A DNA stretch of 64,000 bases from Catonella morbi ATCC 51271 (GTDB lineage: Bacteria > Bacillota > Clostridia > Lachnospirales > Lachnospiraceae): NCBI RefSeq assembly GCF_000160035.2, contig NZ_KI535369.1, positions 187,733-251,732 of the forward strand, written 5' to 3'. Below, in pieces: positions 42,524 to 51,853 of the stretch. The translations under genes were made by a program, and so were the position numbers. Within the stretch, counting starts at the first letter, position 1, and every line of letters starts with the position of its first letter. A model generated the notes under the pieces. That model was not told the origin of the DNA, made no database searches, and worked only from the letters and a program-made list of their open reading frames with translations.

Positions 42524-43834
42524 TTATTTTAACTTATTAGCAGTCTTAAAAGCAGCATCCAGACGTTCTATAATCTCGTCTACAGTTACAGTGCCGACGT
42601 AATACTCCTGCAACAGACGCCCTTGTTCATCGGTAACGGAAGAAGGGAGGACCAAATCCTGATATGCATGCCCGGAAGCAACATAAGCGGAGGCATCAGT
42701 TACCCAAGGAAATACTTCATATTTATGGCATTTTGCTAAAGGATTGAAAGAACAGGACTGGAACAAAGCGGATGAATCATTTTCGTCCAACACGTAATTT
42801 GCAAATTTAAGAGCCAGTTCACGCTCTTTACTACCCGGATAAACCGCCAAAGTAGTAGAGGTCGAAAGATTAATCAGGGTACAGGACGGATCTTCATTAA
42901 TAGGCAGTGCAAAAACGCCCAACTCCATTTCAGGATTGGCAGTCATTATGGTATTGGCAGCCCATGTACCTTGAACAAACATAGCGGCTTTACCAAGAGC
43001 AAAGTCTGCAGCACCGGTTTCAGAACCCTGTTCCATAGCATGCTCGGTGCCATTTGATATAATAAGGTCAATAACATCGAATATTTCCCGTACCTCCTTA
43101 TAAGAACCTTTATTTTGGTACATTCTTTCCAGCCAGTCAGGTATCTTTCCGGAAACAATATCTCCCAAAGTCAGACTGGTCATTAACTGAGGAACCCATT
43201 GTTCCTGAAAAGCCAGCATGAAAGGAGTATATCCCTTTTCTTTTAAAGTTTTACAGATGTTTTTAAGATCTGTAAGAGTTTCTGGCGCACTCAGATTGCA
43301 CTCCTTGAAAATGGCTTTGTTATAAAGAACACCCCATGCCTGACTTTCGATAGGCACTGCCATAAGCTTACCGTCAATACTGACTGTTTTTTTGACGTTT
43401 TCATAAATCATATCGGCAAGAGGCTCATTAGATAAATCAGATAAATACCCGGCATCGTTATAAACTCGAAGATTATTGCAGTGTAAAGTATAAAGATCAG
43501 GGGCATCATTGCCGCTCAGCCTAGTTTGAAGTACGCTTTCGTATTGATCCGAACTTGGCATTTCCAGATGGACATGAACATTAATATTTTCTTCACTCAA
43601 CATCTTTTTTTCAAACTGTTTTGTGTAGTTTTCCCATTGTTCCATATACTGAGGGAAACTCATCATGATGTTTAATTCTGCTTCTCTTGGATTTTGTGTC
43701 GAGGAATCGGAAGCTTTAGAGGCCGATGGGACATTTGAAGTTTTTGAAGCGGTATTTTGATTTGACGGGTTCCCGCAGGAGCACAAGGTAAGAATCATAC
43801 ATAACATTGTGATAATTGCAGACAGCTTTTTCAT
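42524..43834 (-). CDS. Extracellular sugar-binding lipoprotein (CUT1 ABC)
   Basis: A 436-residue binding protein. The signal peptide ends in LCSC with the lipid-anchor Cys20, then a Ser/Asn/Thr linker (about 21-50) and the bilobed domain (LSGNDAPDLYTLHCNNLRVY; AAMFVQGTWAANTI near 285). It delivers sugar to the two permeases encoded downstream. GGGAGG precedes the ATG. The upstream region (43835-43971) separates it from the yesN-like gene and contains an AT-rich promoter. Confidence 0.92.
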   Translation of the reverse strand: MKKLSAIITMLCMILTLCSCGNPSNQNTASKTSNVPSASKASDSSTQNPREAELNIMMSFPQYMEQWENYTKQFEKKMLSEENINVHVHLEMPSSDQYESVLQTRLSGNDAPDLYTLHCNNLRVYNDAGYLSDLSNEPLADMIYENVKKTVSIDGKLMAVPIESQAWGVLYNKAIFKECNLSAPETLTDLKNICKTLKEKGYTPFMLAFQEQWVPQLMTSLTLGDIVSGKIPDWLERMYQNKGSYKEVREIFDVIDLIISNGTEHAMEQGSETGAADFALGKAAMFVQGTWAANTIMTANPEMELGVFALPINEDPSCTLINLSTSTTLAVYPGSKERELALKFANYVLDENDSSALFQSCSFNPLAKCHKYEVFPWVTDASAYVASGHAYQDLVLPSSVTDEQGRLLQEYYVGTVTVDEIIERLDAAFKTANKLK

Positions 43835-43971
43835 AATTTCCTCCCATTCTGCCGCATAAGCGGACTTTTACATAAGAAAATTCAAAGATTCGTATAGCCT
43901 GTTCATACCAACAAGCATTTAATCTATTGTAATTTCATTATAGCGGCAAGAAATAAAAATGACATTTTCAA

Positions 43972-45087
43972 TTATAGGGATATTGTATTGTCACTTTTTA
44001 ACATTTCGCGAACATCTCCGGGAGTTTTACCGAAAAATTTTTTAAATGTTTTATAAAAATGCGCCAAATCCAAATAGCCCACCATATAAGCGACTTCCTT
44101 TAACGGAACTTGGTGTTCGGTAATAAGTTCGTGAGCGCGTTTCATACGAAGAGCGGTAACATATTCTGTAAAGCCTTCTCCACAGTGTAGCTTGAATGCC
44201 TTGCTAAGATACTCCTTGGTCACATGAAAAATATCTGCTGTTTGTTCCAGCGTTACTCCACGGGTATAGTTGTCCTGTAGATATTTAGAAACCTTTTCTA
44301 TATCAATCCGTGAGTGTTGACGGTGTAACTTTTCCGATTGTCGAATGGTATTAGTATAGAGCTCTTTAATAAAATCAATAGTTTGCTGCAGCGTGTTATC
44401 GTGGCTAAATACAAAAGAGGGGGTATTTGAACCGAATATTTCGTTACGATTTGCACCAATGGTTTCAATATATTGTTGCAGAGTAAATAGTAAGGAATAA
44501 TATATACCTATCATAATTGCGATATGAGGCTGCTCACCTTCATGACGGCAGACTTCTCCATACAGGTGGTCGAAGGATTGCTCGATGGAAAAATAGTTGC
44601 CGGCATGTAATGCAATCATTAGCTTTTGTCTAATATCGGAAAAAATATTTTCCCATCCGTCTACAAAAAAGCCTTCTGTTGTAATTGGAGGATAAATATG
44701 AAGGGAGTCTTGCTCTAACTCCTTGACGCATCGCTCTAATTGCTGATTAAGCTCTATGCCTTTAATCGGTTTGAGCAGATAATCTGTGACATCAAGCTGT
44801 AAAGCACTTCGCACGTAGGAAAAGTCATCGTAACCGCTGATGATTAGTATTGGGATTCTAAATCCCTCCGTGCGTAGGGCTCTGACCAGTTCAATGCCGT
44901 TGATTCTCGGCATGCGGACATCAGTAATTACAATATCGGGAGAAACCCTGTGAATCAGCTCCAACCCCGCTTCTCCGTCGGCGGCTTCACCTACCGCTTC
45001 CAGACCTAATCTGTTCCAATGAGCCAGTTTCATTATAACGCCTCTGGTCCAAGGCTCATCATCTATAATAATCACTTTTCGAATCAT
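43972..45087 (-). CDS. yesN: YesN-type response regulator with AraC DNA-binding domain
   Basis: A 371-residue regulator. The receiver domain (about 1-120) has D9-D10 and the phosphorylation site D56 in DIVITDVRMP. A helical linker of about 130 residues and a C-terminal AraC-type double HTH (about 265-365; LEQTADIFHVTKEYLSKAFK and LKEVAYMVGYLDLAHFYKTF) follow. The ATG at 45085-45087 is chosen for its GGAGG site and because MIRKVIIIDDEPW is the natural receiver start. It lies 2 nt after the yesM-like gene. It probably activates the adjacent transporter, GH5 and perhaps the secreted GH5 genes. Confidence 0.92.
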   Translation of the reverse strand: MIRKVIIIDDEPWTRGVIMKLAHWNRLGLEAVGEAADGEAGLELIHRVSPDIVITDVRMPRINGIELVRALRTEGFRIPILIISGYDDFSYVRSALQLDVTDYLLKPIKGIELNQQLERCVKELEQDSLHIYPPITTEGFFVDGWENIFSDIRQKLMIALHAGNYFSIEQSFDHLYGEVCRHEGEQPHIAIMIGIYYSLLFTLQQYIETIGANRNEIFGSNTPSFVFSHDNTLQQTIDFIKELYTNTIRQSEKLHRQHSRIDIEKVSKYLQDNYTRGVTLEQTADIFHVTKEYLSKAFKLHCGEGFTEYVTALRMKRAHELITEHQVPLKEVAYMVGYLDLAHFYKTFKKFFGKTPGDVREMLKSDNTISL

Positions 45088-45089
45088 AA

Positions 45090-46862
45090 TTATCCTCCGT
45101 TTCTCCAGGAAACCGGCATGCAAATATTTACTGTCGTTCCCGTCTCAGGTGTACTGATAATTGATATGCCGTGGTTTTCGTTAGAACTGAGTAATTTTAC
45201 TCGCATATGTACATTAAGTAAACCTATGTGAGAGTCTGTAATTAAGACTTTGGAAGCATCTCCATCAATCATCTTTTTTATTTGTGAAAGTCGATCGGGT
45301 TCAATGCCTGTGCCGTTATCTTTGATGCGAACAAGTAAATCGTTATTCTCTGTTATTTCACTCTCTATAGTAAGAATCCATGTACCGGGTTTATTAGGAA
45401 GTCCATGTTCAAAGCTGTTTTCAGCTATTGGCTGAAGAATCAGTTTAGGAATCAGACATTCTACAGTTGTCGGGGCAAGTCTGAAATCTAACTGAATCCT
45501 TCCACCAAAGCGTTCGTTTTGAATCATGATATAGCTCTTAAGATATTCAATCTCCTCTTCTAAAGATACCATTTTTTGTGAAAAATTAAGAGAATAGCGC
45601 AAAATATCACTTAGAGCAATAGTAACAGAATATATTTCGGGAGCTTCTTTTTCCAAAGCCATTCCACCAATTACCTGTAAGGTATTGTACATAAAATGAG
45701 GATTTATCTGGGATTGCAGAGCCCTCAGCTGAGCATTTCGTTTTTCCAACTTTGCTTGGTATTGCTGAGTGATTAATTCTTTGTTTCTTGCAATCATGTA
45801 GTGAAAACTGTCCTGAAGTATTCCGATTTCATCCTGTCTGTTTTCATGAGGCATTATATGATATTCATTTAATGTAAGAGTTTTCATTTCATTTGATAAT
45901 GCCTGTATTGGCTTGCTTACCGACTTGGAATATGTAATGGAGCAGAATATGCTTGACAGTATTGCAAGTACGGCTGCTGCGATACTTACTGTTATGGTAG
46001 GAAGTAACGCATTTATAATAGTTTGGTTCGGTAGAGATAATATAAGTTGTATTTTTCCGCTGTTTACAGGACGATAGAACCAGAACTGCCCATCTCGAAA
46101 AGTTTCCTGATGTTTGTTTTCGGCAAGTTCTCGTCTAATATTTTCTACTGTTTTTTCGTTCAATTTCCAATCCGTACCATAATTTTCAGCTATTAAATCA
46201 TTTTGATCATTCAAAATTAGTATGGTTTCTTCAGGGACGGTTCTGATTTCGTAAAGAATATCCTGTATATGATATGGAAGGAAATGAAATACAATCAGAG
46301 CAACAGGGTGTTTATTGTCAAAATGATGAATCAGGTGATATGCCAACAGTTCTTTATCAGTACGCAAAAATACCAGATTTGACTGAAGAGAGGAATTACG
46401 CGTACTCCAATATGTCAACACTTCGTTTTTGATGTCTGTTTTATCAATGCGAGCACCGGAACGCTCTGCAATCAACACTTCATTTTTTTCCAAATTAAAC
46501 AGTTCAACAGAATGAATACTGCTGTTCATATTCATAATGGTATTCATGACTGTAATGATACGCCAGCGGGCAGAGTAATATAGTTCCTCGTTATATAAAC
46601 ACCAACGAAAAATATCACTTCGTATATTTTTATCTATATCAAATTTATAAAAGTGAGCTATTATACTGTCATTTTCCAATTCAAGTCTGTTTTGTAACCA
46701 TCTGCTGCTCATTCGGTAATCATAAATCAACTGATTACGCATAGCTCTGTATGCCATTGTAGTGGTTACTGTGCAGACAAATAAAATAGGAAGAAGAGTG
46801 AATGTAAGCATAGAGACTAGAAGCTTTTTACGGATGGAAATGTTTTGAAATATTCTTACCAC
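45090..46862 (-). CDS. yesM: YesM-type sensor histidine kinase
   Basis: A kinase of about 590 residues with TM1 (about 15-37), an extracellular sensor domain (about 40-290), TM2 (about 295-318), HAMP (about 320-375), the His-kinase box QSQINPHFMYNTLQVIGG and an ATPase domain (IAENSFEHGLPN, then DNGTGIEPDRL). It senses a sugar or its binding protein outside the cell and phosphorylates the YesN partner. GTG at 46860-46862 is the likely start, 7 nt after AGAGGTG; a TTG two codons earlier is too close to that site. Confidence 0.9.
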   Translation of the reverse strand: MVRIFQNISIRKKLLVSMLTFTLLPILFVCTVTTTMAYRAMRNQLIYDYRMSSRWLQNRLELENDSIIAHFYKFDIDKNIRSDIFRWCLYNEELYYSARWRIITVMNTIMNMNSSIHSVELFNLEKNEVLIAERSGARIDKTDIKNEVLTYWSTRNSSLQSNLVFLRTDKELLAYHLIHHFDNKHPVALIVFHFLPYHIQDILYEIRTVPEETILILNDQNDLIAENYGTDWKLNEKTVENIRRELAENKHQETFRDGQFWFYRPVNSGKIQLILSLPNQTIINALLPTITVSIAAAVLAILSSIFCSITYSKSVSKPIQALSNEMKTLTLNEYHIMPHENRQDEIGILQDSFHYMIARNKELITQQYQAKLEKRNAQLRALQSQINPHFMYNTLQVIGGMALEKEAPEIYSVTIALSDILRYSLNFSQKMVSLEEEIEYLKSYIMIQNERFGGRIQLDFRLAPTTVECLIPKLILQPIAENSFEHGLPNKPGTWILTIESEITENNDLLVRIKDNGTGIEPDRLSQIKKMIDGDASKVLITDSHIGLLNVHMRVKLLSSNENHGISIISTPETGTTVNICMPVSWRNGG

Positions 46863-46952
46863 ATCCAATCACCTCTCATTTTTTATTCGTTACCTGTGGC
46901 AGACAACAAAATTCTTATAAAGATTACTGATTATTTAATGCTAATACGTTAT

Positions 46953-46981
46953 ATTGTATCACAATGTGATACCAGAGTCAA
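46953..46981 (-). promoter_or_regulatory. yesMN promoter with palindromic operator
   Basis: On the minus strand TTGACT (46976-46981), a 17-nt spacer and TACAAT (46953-46958) form a strong promoter. A perfect palindrome GTATCACA-A-TGTGATAC (46956-46972) fills most of the spacer and overlaps the -10 box. A protein bound there would block RNA polymerase. No candidate repressor gene is adjacent. Confidence 0.7.
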
Positions 46982-47117
46982 AAGTATTGTATACATATGC
47001 TTTTAAAATGACAATTACTCAGGATAAATTAATACAATGAAATTTGTTTTTTTATATACTATACTAAACTCGTAGCATGTTGCAATAACTGTTAGTTTTA
47101 TTAGGAAAGGAGATAAG

Positions 47118-49271
47118 ATGTATATGAAAAGAAGAATCAGTTTATTACTAATAATTACTTTATGTATGACTTTATTTACTTCATACAGAACCAATGCTGC
47201 GGAGAGGTTATCTATGCTTCGTACCGATGGAAATAAAATAGTGAATGCATACGGAACACAGATTACATTGAGAGGGACAAATCTTGGTGGTTGGCTCATG
47301 CAGGAGGGATGGATGACTCCTTTGGGAGCAGGAGAAATTGATCATAGCTTTATTACTAAAATTACAACATCCGTATCCAATGAAGGACATATTCCTGAAC
47401 ATGCTATTGACACAATAACTAATAATGGAATTATGGTAAATAATATGAGTACATACTGGCAGTCACAAACTGCTCAGAAAAAGAACAGTGCAGAAATTCT
47501 TATAGAATTAGACAAAACAAGATGTTTTGACAGAATAGTTGTGGAAACAGGTCCTGATCATACGGGAGATTATCTGCGAGGTGCAGTCGTTTGGATGAGT
47601 AATAACTGGAAAGACTGGTTTTCGGCTGATAATATAACAGTTGATGAGAGTAAAGTATCTGAAGGTATTATCACAGTACGGACAGGAGAACAATTTGCAA
47701 AATATATAGCACTCCGCCCCGGAAGAGCATCTGAAAACGGTCAATTTTGGACGGTTGCCAATATCAGTTTATGTATGGCTGATGAATATACTGTAAGAAA
47801 TCACTTAATCAGACGCTTTGGAGAAACACGAACTAATGAAATGATTGCAGCATTTCAGAATTCATATATAACAGAATCGGACATTCAAAATATAGCAAAT
47901 ATGAATATGAATCTTATTCGAGTACCCGTATATTGGATGGATTTTGCTTTGCATGACGGAACATTAAGAACCGATCCAAACAGCGGATTTGCAAAATTGG
48001 ATTGGCTACTTGAAGTTTGCAGAGAAAAAGGAATATATGTTTTAATAGACTTTCATGGTGCACCGGGAGGAGTAAACTGTTGGGCAAGCTGTGGACAGGC
48101 AAGTACAATTCCTACAGAACTTTATGCCGGTAATCCTTCTACGGTTGCATGGAATCAATCTGTTGTTTTGAACATTTGGAGGGCTTTGGCAAACAGATAT
48201 AAGGATAATTCTACAGTTGCTGCATATGGCCTTCTGAACGAACCGGTTCTGAATTTTAATGCTAATCCTGCGTATGAAAATCTCAAATATGGATTTTATG
48301 ACAAAATTTACGATGCTGTTAGAGCTATAGATACCAATCATATTGTTATATTTGAAGAATTTATGGATTGGAAAGTTGCAGAGAATCGCCCGGAGAGAGC
48401 AAAATGGAAAAATTATATGTTTGAAAAACATCCTTATGATATGCCTAATAGATTATCATGGGATTCGCAGAAGAATTTGGCGAATTCTACAGTTTCGACA
48501 ATGTCGCAGATACAAAAGAGATGGAATATTCCTCTGATAGTAGGGGAATTCTGCCTGTACTATTTTTCGGATGTATGGGATGATTTTCTTTCAGATTTAA
48601 ACAGAAATCATATATCTTGGACTAACTGGAATTACAAGGTCAGAGGAACTATATATGAGAGTGGCGGAGGAAATTGGGGTTATTACAATACATGGGATGG
48701 AAATGATCCTGATTTGATGCATGATGCGGATACTGAAATTGAAACCATATGGAAAGCCACACGGACAGATGAACATTATCAAACCAACAATGGTCTGATA
48801 AATATTGTTTCAGCAAGAGCGGATGGAAGTACAAATTATCCATATGTTCCATTGAATCGCAGCAACTGGACTGTTAACGCAAGCAGTTTTTCAAATTCTC
48901 CTTATAATCCTATATCTTATATGACAGACGGAAATCGTTTCACAAGATGGAGTACCGGTATGGCACAAGCGGAGGGACAGTATGTATTAGTTGATTTTGG
49001 ACAGCAGGAGAACTTTGACAAGATAGTCTTAGAACATGATGCAAGTGATTATCCGGGCTCCTATAAGGTTGAAATTTCACGAGATGGTGTGACATTCACA
49101 CAAGTTGAGTTGAACAACGTACACATAGGGTTTGGTCCTAAGATGGTATTGCTTCCAAGTACGCCTCAGACAGCAAAGTATGTAAAGATTAGTCTGACTG
49201 GTTCTCATCCTATTAACAACTGGTGGTCAATACGTGAATTAAATATACTATGGCGAAATGTAAATGGCTGA
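47118..49271 (+). CDS. Secreted GH5 glucanase with inserted CBM32-like domain and C-terminal F5/8-like domain
   Basis: A 717-residue secreted enzyme. The signal peptide ends near TNAAERL (about residue 29). The GH5 barrel begins with LRGTNLGGWLMQEGWMTP (51-68) and is then interrupted by a domain of about 145 residues (about 78-222) with a discoidin-like pattern (ILIELDKTRCFDRIVVETG, then FAKYIALRPGR). The barrel resumes near 228, with HGAPGGVN, the acid/base E375 in LLNEPV and the nucleophile E477 in IVGEFCL. The C-terminus (about 585-715) is a second F5/8 type C-like domain (MTDGNRFTRWST, then NWWSIRELNI). It starts 5 nt after AAAGGAGA. It would cut extracellular beta-glucan for the neighbouring importer. 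Confidence 0.85.
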   Translation: MYMKRRISLLLIITLCMTLFTSYRTNAAERLSMLRTDGNKIVNAYGTQITLRGTNLGGWLMQEGWMTPLGAGEIDHSFITKITTSVSNEGHIPEHAIDTITNNGIMVNNMSTYWQSQTAQKKNSAEILIELDKTRCFDRIVVETGPDHTGDYLRGAVVWMSNNWKDWFSADNITVDESKVSEGIITVRTGEQFAKYIALRPGRASENGQFWTVANISLCMADEYTVRNHLIRRFGETRTNEMIAAFQNSYITESDIQNIANMNMNLIRVPVYWMDFALHDGTLRTDPNSGFAKLDWLLEVCREKGIYVLIDFHGAPGGVNCWASCGQASTIPTELYAGNPSTVAWNQSVVLNIWRALANRYKDNSTVAAYGLLNEPVLNFNANPAYENLKYGFYDKIYDAVRAIDTNHIVIFEEFMDWKVAENRPERAKWKNYMFEKHPYDMPNRLSWDSQKNLANSTVSTMSQIQKRWNIPLIVGEFCLYYFSDVWDDFLSDLNRNHISWTNWNYKVRGTIYESGGGNWGYYNTWDGNDPDLMHDADTEIETIWKATRTDEHYQTNNGLINIVSARADGSTNYPYVPLNRSNWTVNASSFSNSPYNPISYMTDGNRFTRWSTGMAQAEGQYVLVDFGQQENFDKIVLEHDASDYPGSYKVEISRDGVTFTQVELNNVHIGFGPKMVLLPSTPQTAKYVKISLTGSHPINNWWSIRELNILWRNVNG

Positions 49272-49410
49272 GAGAATAATTTGACCTTACTCTTTTGTAT
49301 AGAGGCTTTATATGATAAAAGACTATTCTCTCTCAACACTTTAGCCGTCCAATTCGACAAAGCATGTATATCCGTGGTGAAGCCGGAATAAAATTAAAAT
49401 TTATAGAAAA

Positions 49411-49512
49411 AGCACCTTTGCATAATCTAAAGTCTTATATGTCCTTCTTGACATCAGAGCGCAAAGGTGCTACTATTATGTTAAACAATTAAATAAATGC
49501 TTAATCGTTTAA
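49411..49512 (+). promoter_or_regulatory. Promoter and two candidate operators of the metal-efflux operon
   Basis: TTGACA (49448-49453), a 17-nt spacer and TACTAT (49471-49476) form a consensus promoter. An inverted repeat AGCACCTTTGC (49411-49421) and GCAAAGGTGCT (49461-49471) places one arm in the promoter spacer. A second dyad, TTAAACAATTAA (49481-49492) and TTAATCGTTTAA (49501-49512), 11 of 12 paired, lies just after the start point. Both suit a metal-responsive repressor, whose gene is not in the window. Confidence 0.7.
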
Positions 49513-49542
49513 TAAAACTAATACAGAAAGGAAGTAATCATT

Positions 49543-49761
49543 ATGAAAAAAACTTATGAAATTGAAGTTGACTGTGCAAACTGTGCAAATCTTATGGAGG
49601 ATGTAACCAGGAAAACAGCAGGTGTAAAGGATGCTGCGGTAAACTTTATGGCACAGAAGATGGTTGTGGAGTTTGAAGAAGGCCAGAATGAAAAGGCTGT
49701 TATGAAAGAGGTATTAAAAGCCTGTAAGAAGGTAGAGCCTGACTGTGAGATAGAGCTTTAA
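49543..49761 (+). CDS. Stand-alone HMA metal-binding protein
   Basis: A 72-residue heavy-metal-associated domain with the beta-alpha-beta-beta-alpha-beta pattern and the C-x-x-C metal site at C11 and C14 (DCANCAN). It has Asp-Cys-Ala-Asn-Cys in place of the copper-type Met-x-Cys-x-x-Cys, which favours Zn, Cd or Pb over Cu. It probably delivers metal to the ATPase encoded 45 nt downstream, which lacks its own N-terminal HMA domain. AAAGGAAG precedes the ATG. Confidence 0.92.
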   Translation: MKKTYEIEVDCANCANLMEDVTRKTAGVKDAAVNFMAQKMVVEFEEGQNEKAVMKEVLKACKKVEPDCEIEL

Positions 49762-49806
49762 TTCCGGTTTTGGAATGATGCCCCATTTTGGAGAAAAGAG
49801 GCTGAT

Positions 49807-51693
49807 ATGAATAAAAAACAGAAAAAAATGCTCATAAGAATACTTATTACCATAGTATTGCTTGTGGCATTGAATCTTGTGCATTTAAAAGGTCTTGTAA
49901 ACTTAGGGCTTTATCTTGTGACATATCTGGTAATAGGCTATGATATTTTGAGAAAAGCCGGAAAGGGTATCTTAAACAGACGTGTTTTTGATGAAAACTT
50001 TCTGATGGCTATAGCTACAGTAGGAGCCTTTGCTCTTGCCATTTATGAACAAAGCGGTGATTATAATGAGGCGATTGCAGTTATGCTTTTTTACCAGATA
50101 GGAGAGCTGTTCCAGAGCTATGCAGTAGGAAAGAGCCGTAAAAATATCAGCGAGCTTATGGATATCCGCCCTGATTACGCCAATATAGAACAAGATGGAA
50201 AACTTGAAAAGGTATCTCCGGATGAAGTAGCTGTAGGAAGCATTATCATAGTACAGCCGGGAGAAAAAGTTCCTCTTGATGGAATTATTACAGAAGGAAA
50301 TTCAACTCTTAATACCAGCGCACTCACAGGAGAAAGCCTGCCAAGAGATGCTAAAGAGGGTGATGAGATTGTCAGCGGCTGTATTAATATAAACGGAGTG
50401 CTAAAAATAAGAACCACCAAGGAATTTGGCGAGTCCACAGTTTCAAAGATATTGGAGCTTGTGGAAAATTCCGGTGCAAGGAAGTCAAAATCAGAGAAAT
50501 TCATTTCAAAATTTGCAAAGGTATATACCCCGTTTGTATGTTACAGTGCACTTGCACTTGCATTTTTGCCGCCTTTGATAAGAATGTTATTATTACATCT
50601 TACTCCGGACTGGGATGTCTGGGTGTATAGAGCACTTACCTTCCTTGTAATCAGTTGTCCCTGTGCTTTGGTAATAAGTGTACCGCTCAGTTTCTTTGCA
50701 GGAATCGGAGGAGCAAGCAAAGAGGGCATACTCATAAAAGGTTCAAATTATCTTGAAACCCTTTCTGAGACAAAATTTGTTGTATTTGACAAGACAGGGA
50801 CACTTACTAAGGGAGTATTTGAAGTAAGCGCAGTTCATCACAGTGAAATGGCTGAGGAGAAACTGATAGAGTATGCAGCTCTTGCAGAATGTGCTTCTTC
50901 CCACCCTATCAGTAAAAGCCTGCGTGAGGCTTATGGCAAAGAAATTGACAGAAATCGTGTAAATGATATAGAAGAAATCAGCGGAGAGGGTGTTATATCA
51001 AAGGTTGATGGAAGCGCTGTGGCAGCAGGAAACGGGAAACTGATGCAGAGATTAAACATCCCATATCATGAATGCCGTTCTGCAGGAAGTATAGTTCATA
51101 TGGCGATTGACGGTGAATATGCAGGACATATTGTGATTTCTGATATAGTAAAACCAAATGCTGAAAGAGCGATAAAGGAATTAAAGAAGGCTGGAATTAC
51201 CAAAACTATCATGCTTACAGGTGACAGGAAGAAGGCGGCTGAACAGGTTGCGGCTTCACTTAATGTGGATGAATTTTATTGTGAGTTGCTTCCTGCTGAT
51301 AAGGTAACAAAGGTTGAGGAATTATTAAATGCCAAATCAGAGAAAGCAAAGCTTGCCTTTGTGGGTGACGGAATAAATGATGCACCTGTGCTTACAAGAG
51401 CAGATATCGGAATTGCTATGGGGGCTATGGGCTCGGATGCTGCTATAGAGGCAGCAGACATTGTGCTGATGGATGACAACCCTCTGCAGATAGCAAAGGC
51501 AATTAAAATTTCCCGAAAATGCCTCGGAATTGTGTATCAGAATATAGTTTTTGCACTTGTTATAAAGTTTGGCTGTCTCTTCCTCGGAGCAGTCGGCTTA
51601 GCCAATATGTGGCTTGCAATTTTCGCAGATGTGGGAGTAATGATAGTTGCGGTGTTAAATGCTATCAGGGCATTGAGGGTGAAGGATTTGTAG
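49807..51693 (+). CDS. P1B-type heavy-metal exporting ATPase (Zn/Cd/Pb type)
   Basis: A 628-residue metal pump. The actuator motif TGES is at 174-177, the membrane metal site CPC at 284-286 (ISCPCALVIS), the phosphorylation site D328 in DKTGTLTKG and the hinge motif GDGINDAPVL near 520. It has six to eight helices but no N-terminal metal-binding domain, because that is encoded separately just upstream. The CPC site with the DCANC-type partner points to Zn/Cd/Pb export (CadA/ZntA-like). ATG 49807 follows GAGG after 8 nt. Confidence 0.93.
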   Translation: MNKKQKKMLIRILITIVLLVALNLVHLKGLVNLGLYLVTYLVIGYDILRKAGKGILNRRVFDENFLMAIATVGAFALAIYEQSGDYNEAIAVMLFYQIGELFQSYAVGKSRKNISELMDIRPDYANIEQDGKLEKVSPDEVAVGSIIIVQPGEKVPLDGIITEGNSTLNTSALTGESLPRDAKEGDEIVSGCININGVLKIRTTKEFGESTVSKILELVENSGARKSKSEKFISKFAKVYTPFVCYSALALAFLPPLIRMLLLHLTPDWDVWVYRALTFLVISCPCALVISVPLSFFAGIGGASKEGILIKGSNYLETLSETKFVVFDKTGTLTKGVFEVSAVHHSEMAEEKLIEYAALAECASSHPISKSLREAYGKEIDRNRVNDIEEISGEGVISKVDGSAVAAGNGKLMQRLNIPYHECRSAGSIVHMAIDGEYAGHIVISDIVKPNAERAIKELKKAGITKTIMLTGDRKKAAEQVAASLNVDEFYCELLPADKVTKVEELLNAKSEKAKLAFVGDGINDAPVLTRADIGIAMGAMGSDAAIEAADIVLMDDNPLQIAKAIKISRKCLGIVYQNIVFALVIKFGCLFLGAVGLANMWLAIFADVGVMIVAVLNAIRALRVKDL

Positions 51694-51714
51694 AATATAG
51701 GAAATAAACATAAA

Positions 51715-51750
51715 GGACTTCTATCCGGGTAAGGTTGCGGAGAGGAGTCC
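51715..51750. terminator. Terminator after the metal ATPase gene
   Basis: GGACTTCTATCCG pairs with CGGAGAGGAGTCC (one mismatch, one G-U) around a 10-nt loop, followed by TGTTTT. It separates the ATPase gene from the convergent yesN-like gene. Confidence 0.65.
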
Positions 51751-51853
51751 TGTTTTAATCTTCCGGTGCTTTGTGTTGTCCTAAATCTGTATAACAATTA
51801 CAAGACTTTACAAGTTTCTTTATGAATAGAATATTAATAGTGATATATATATA

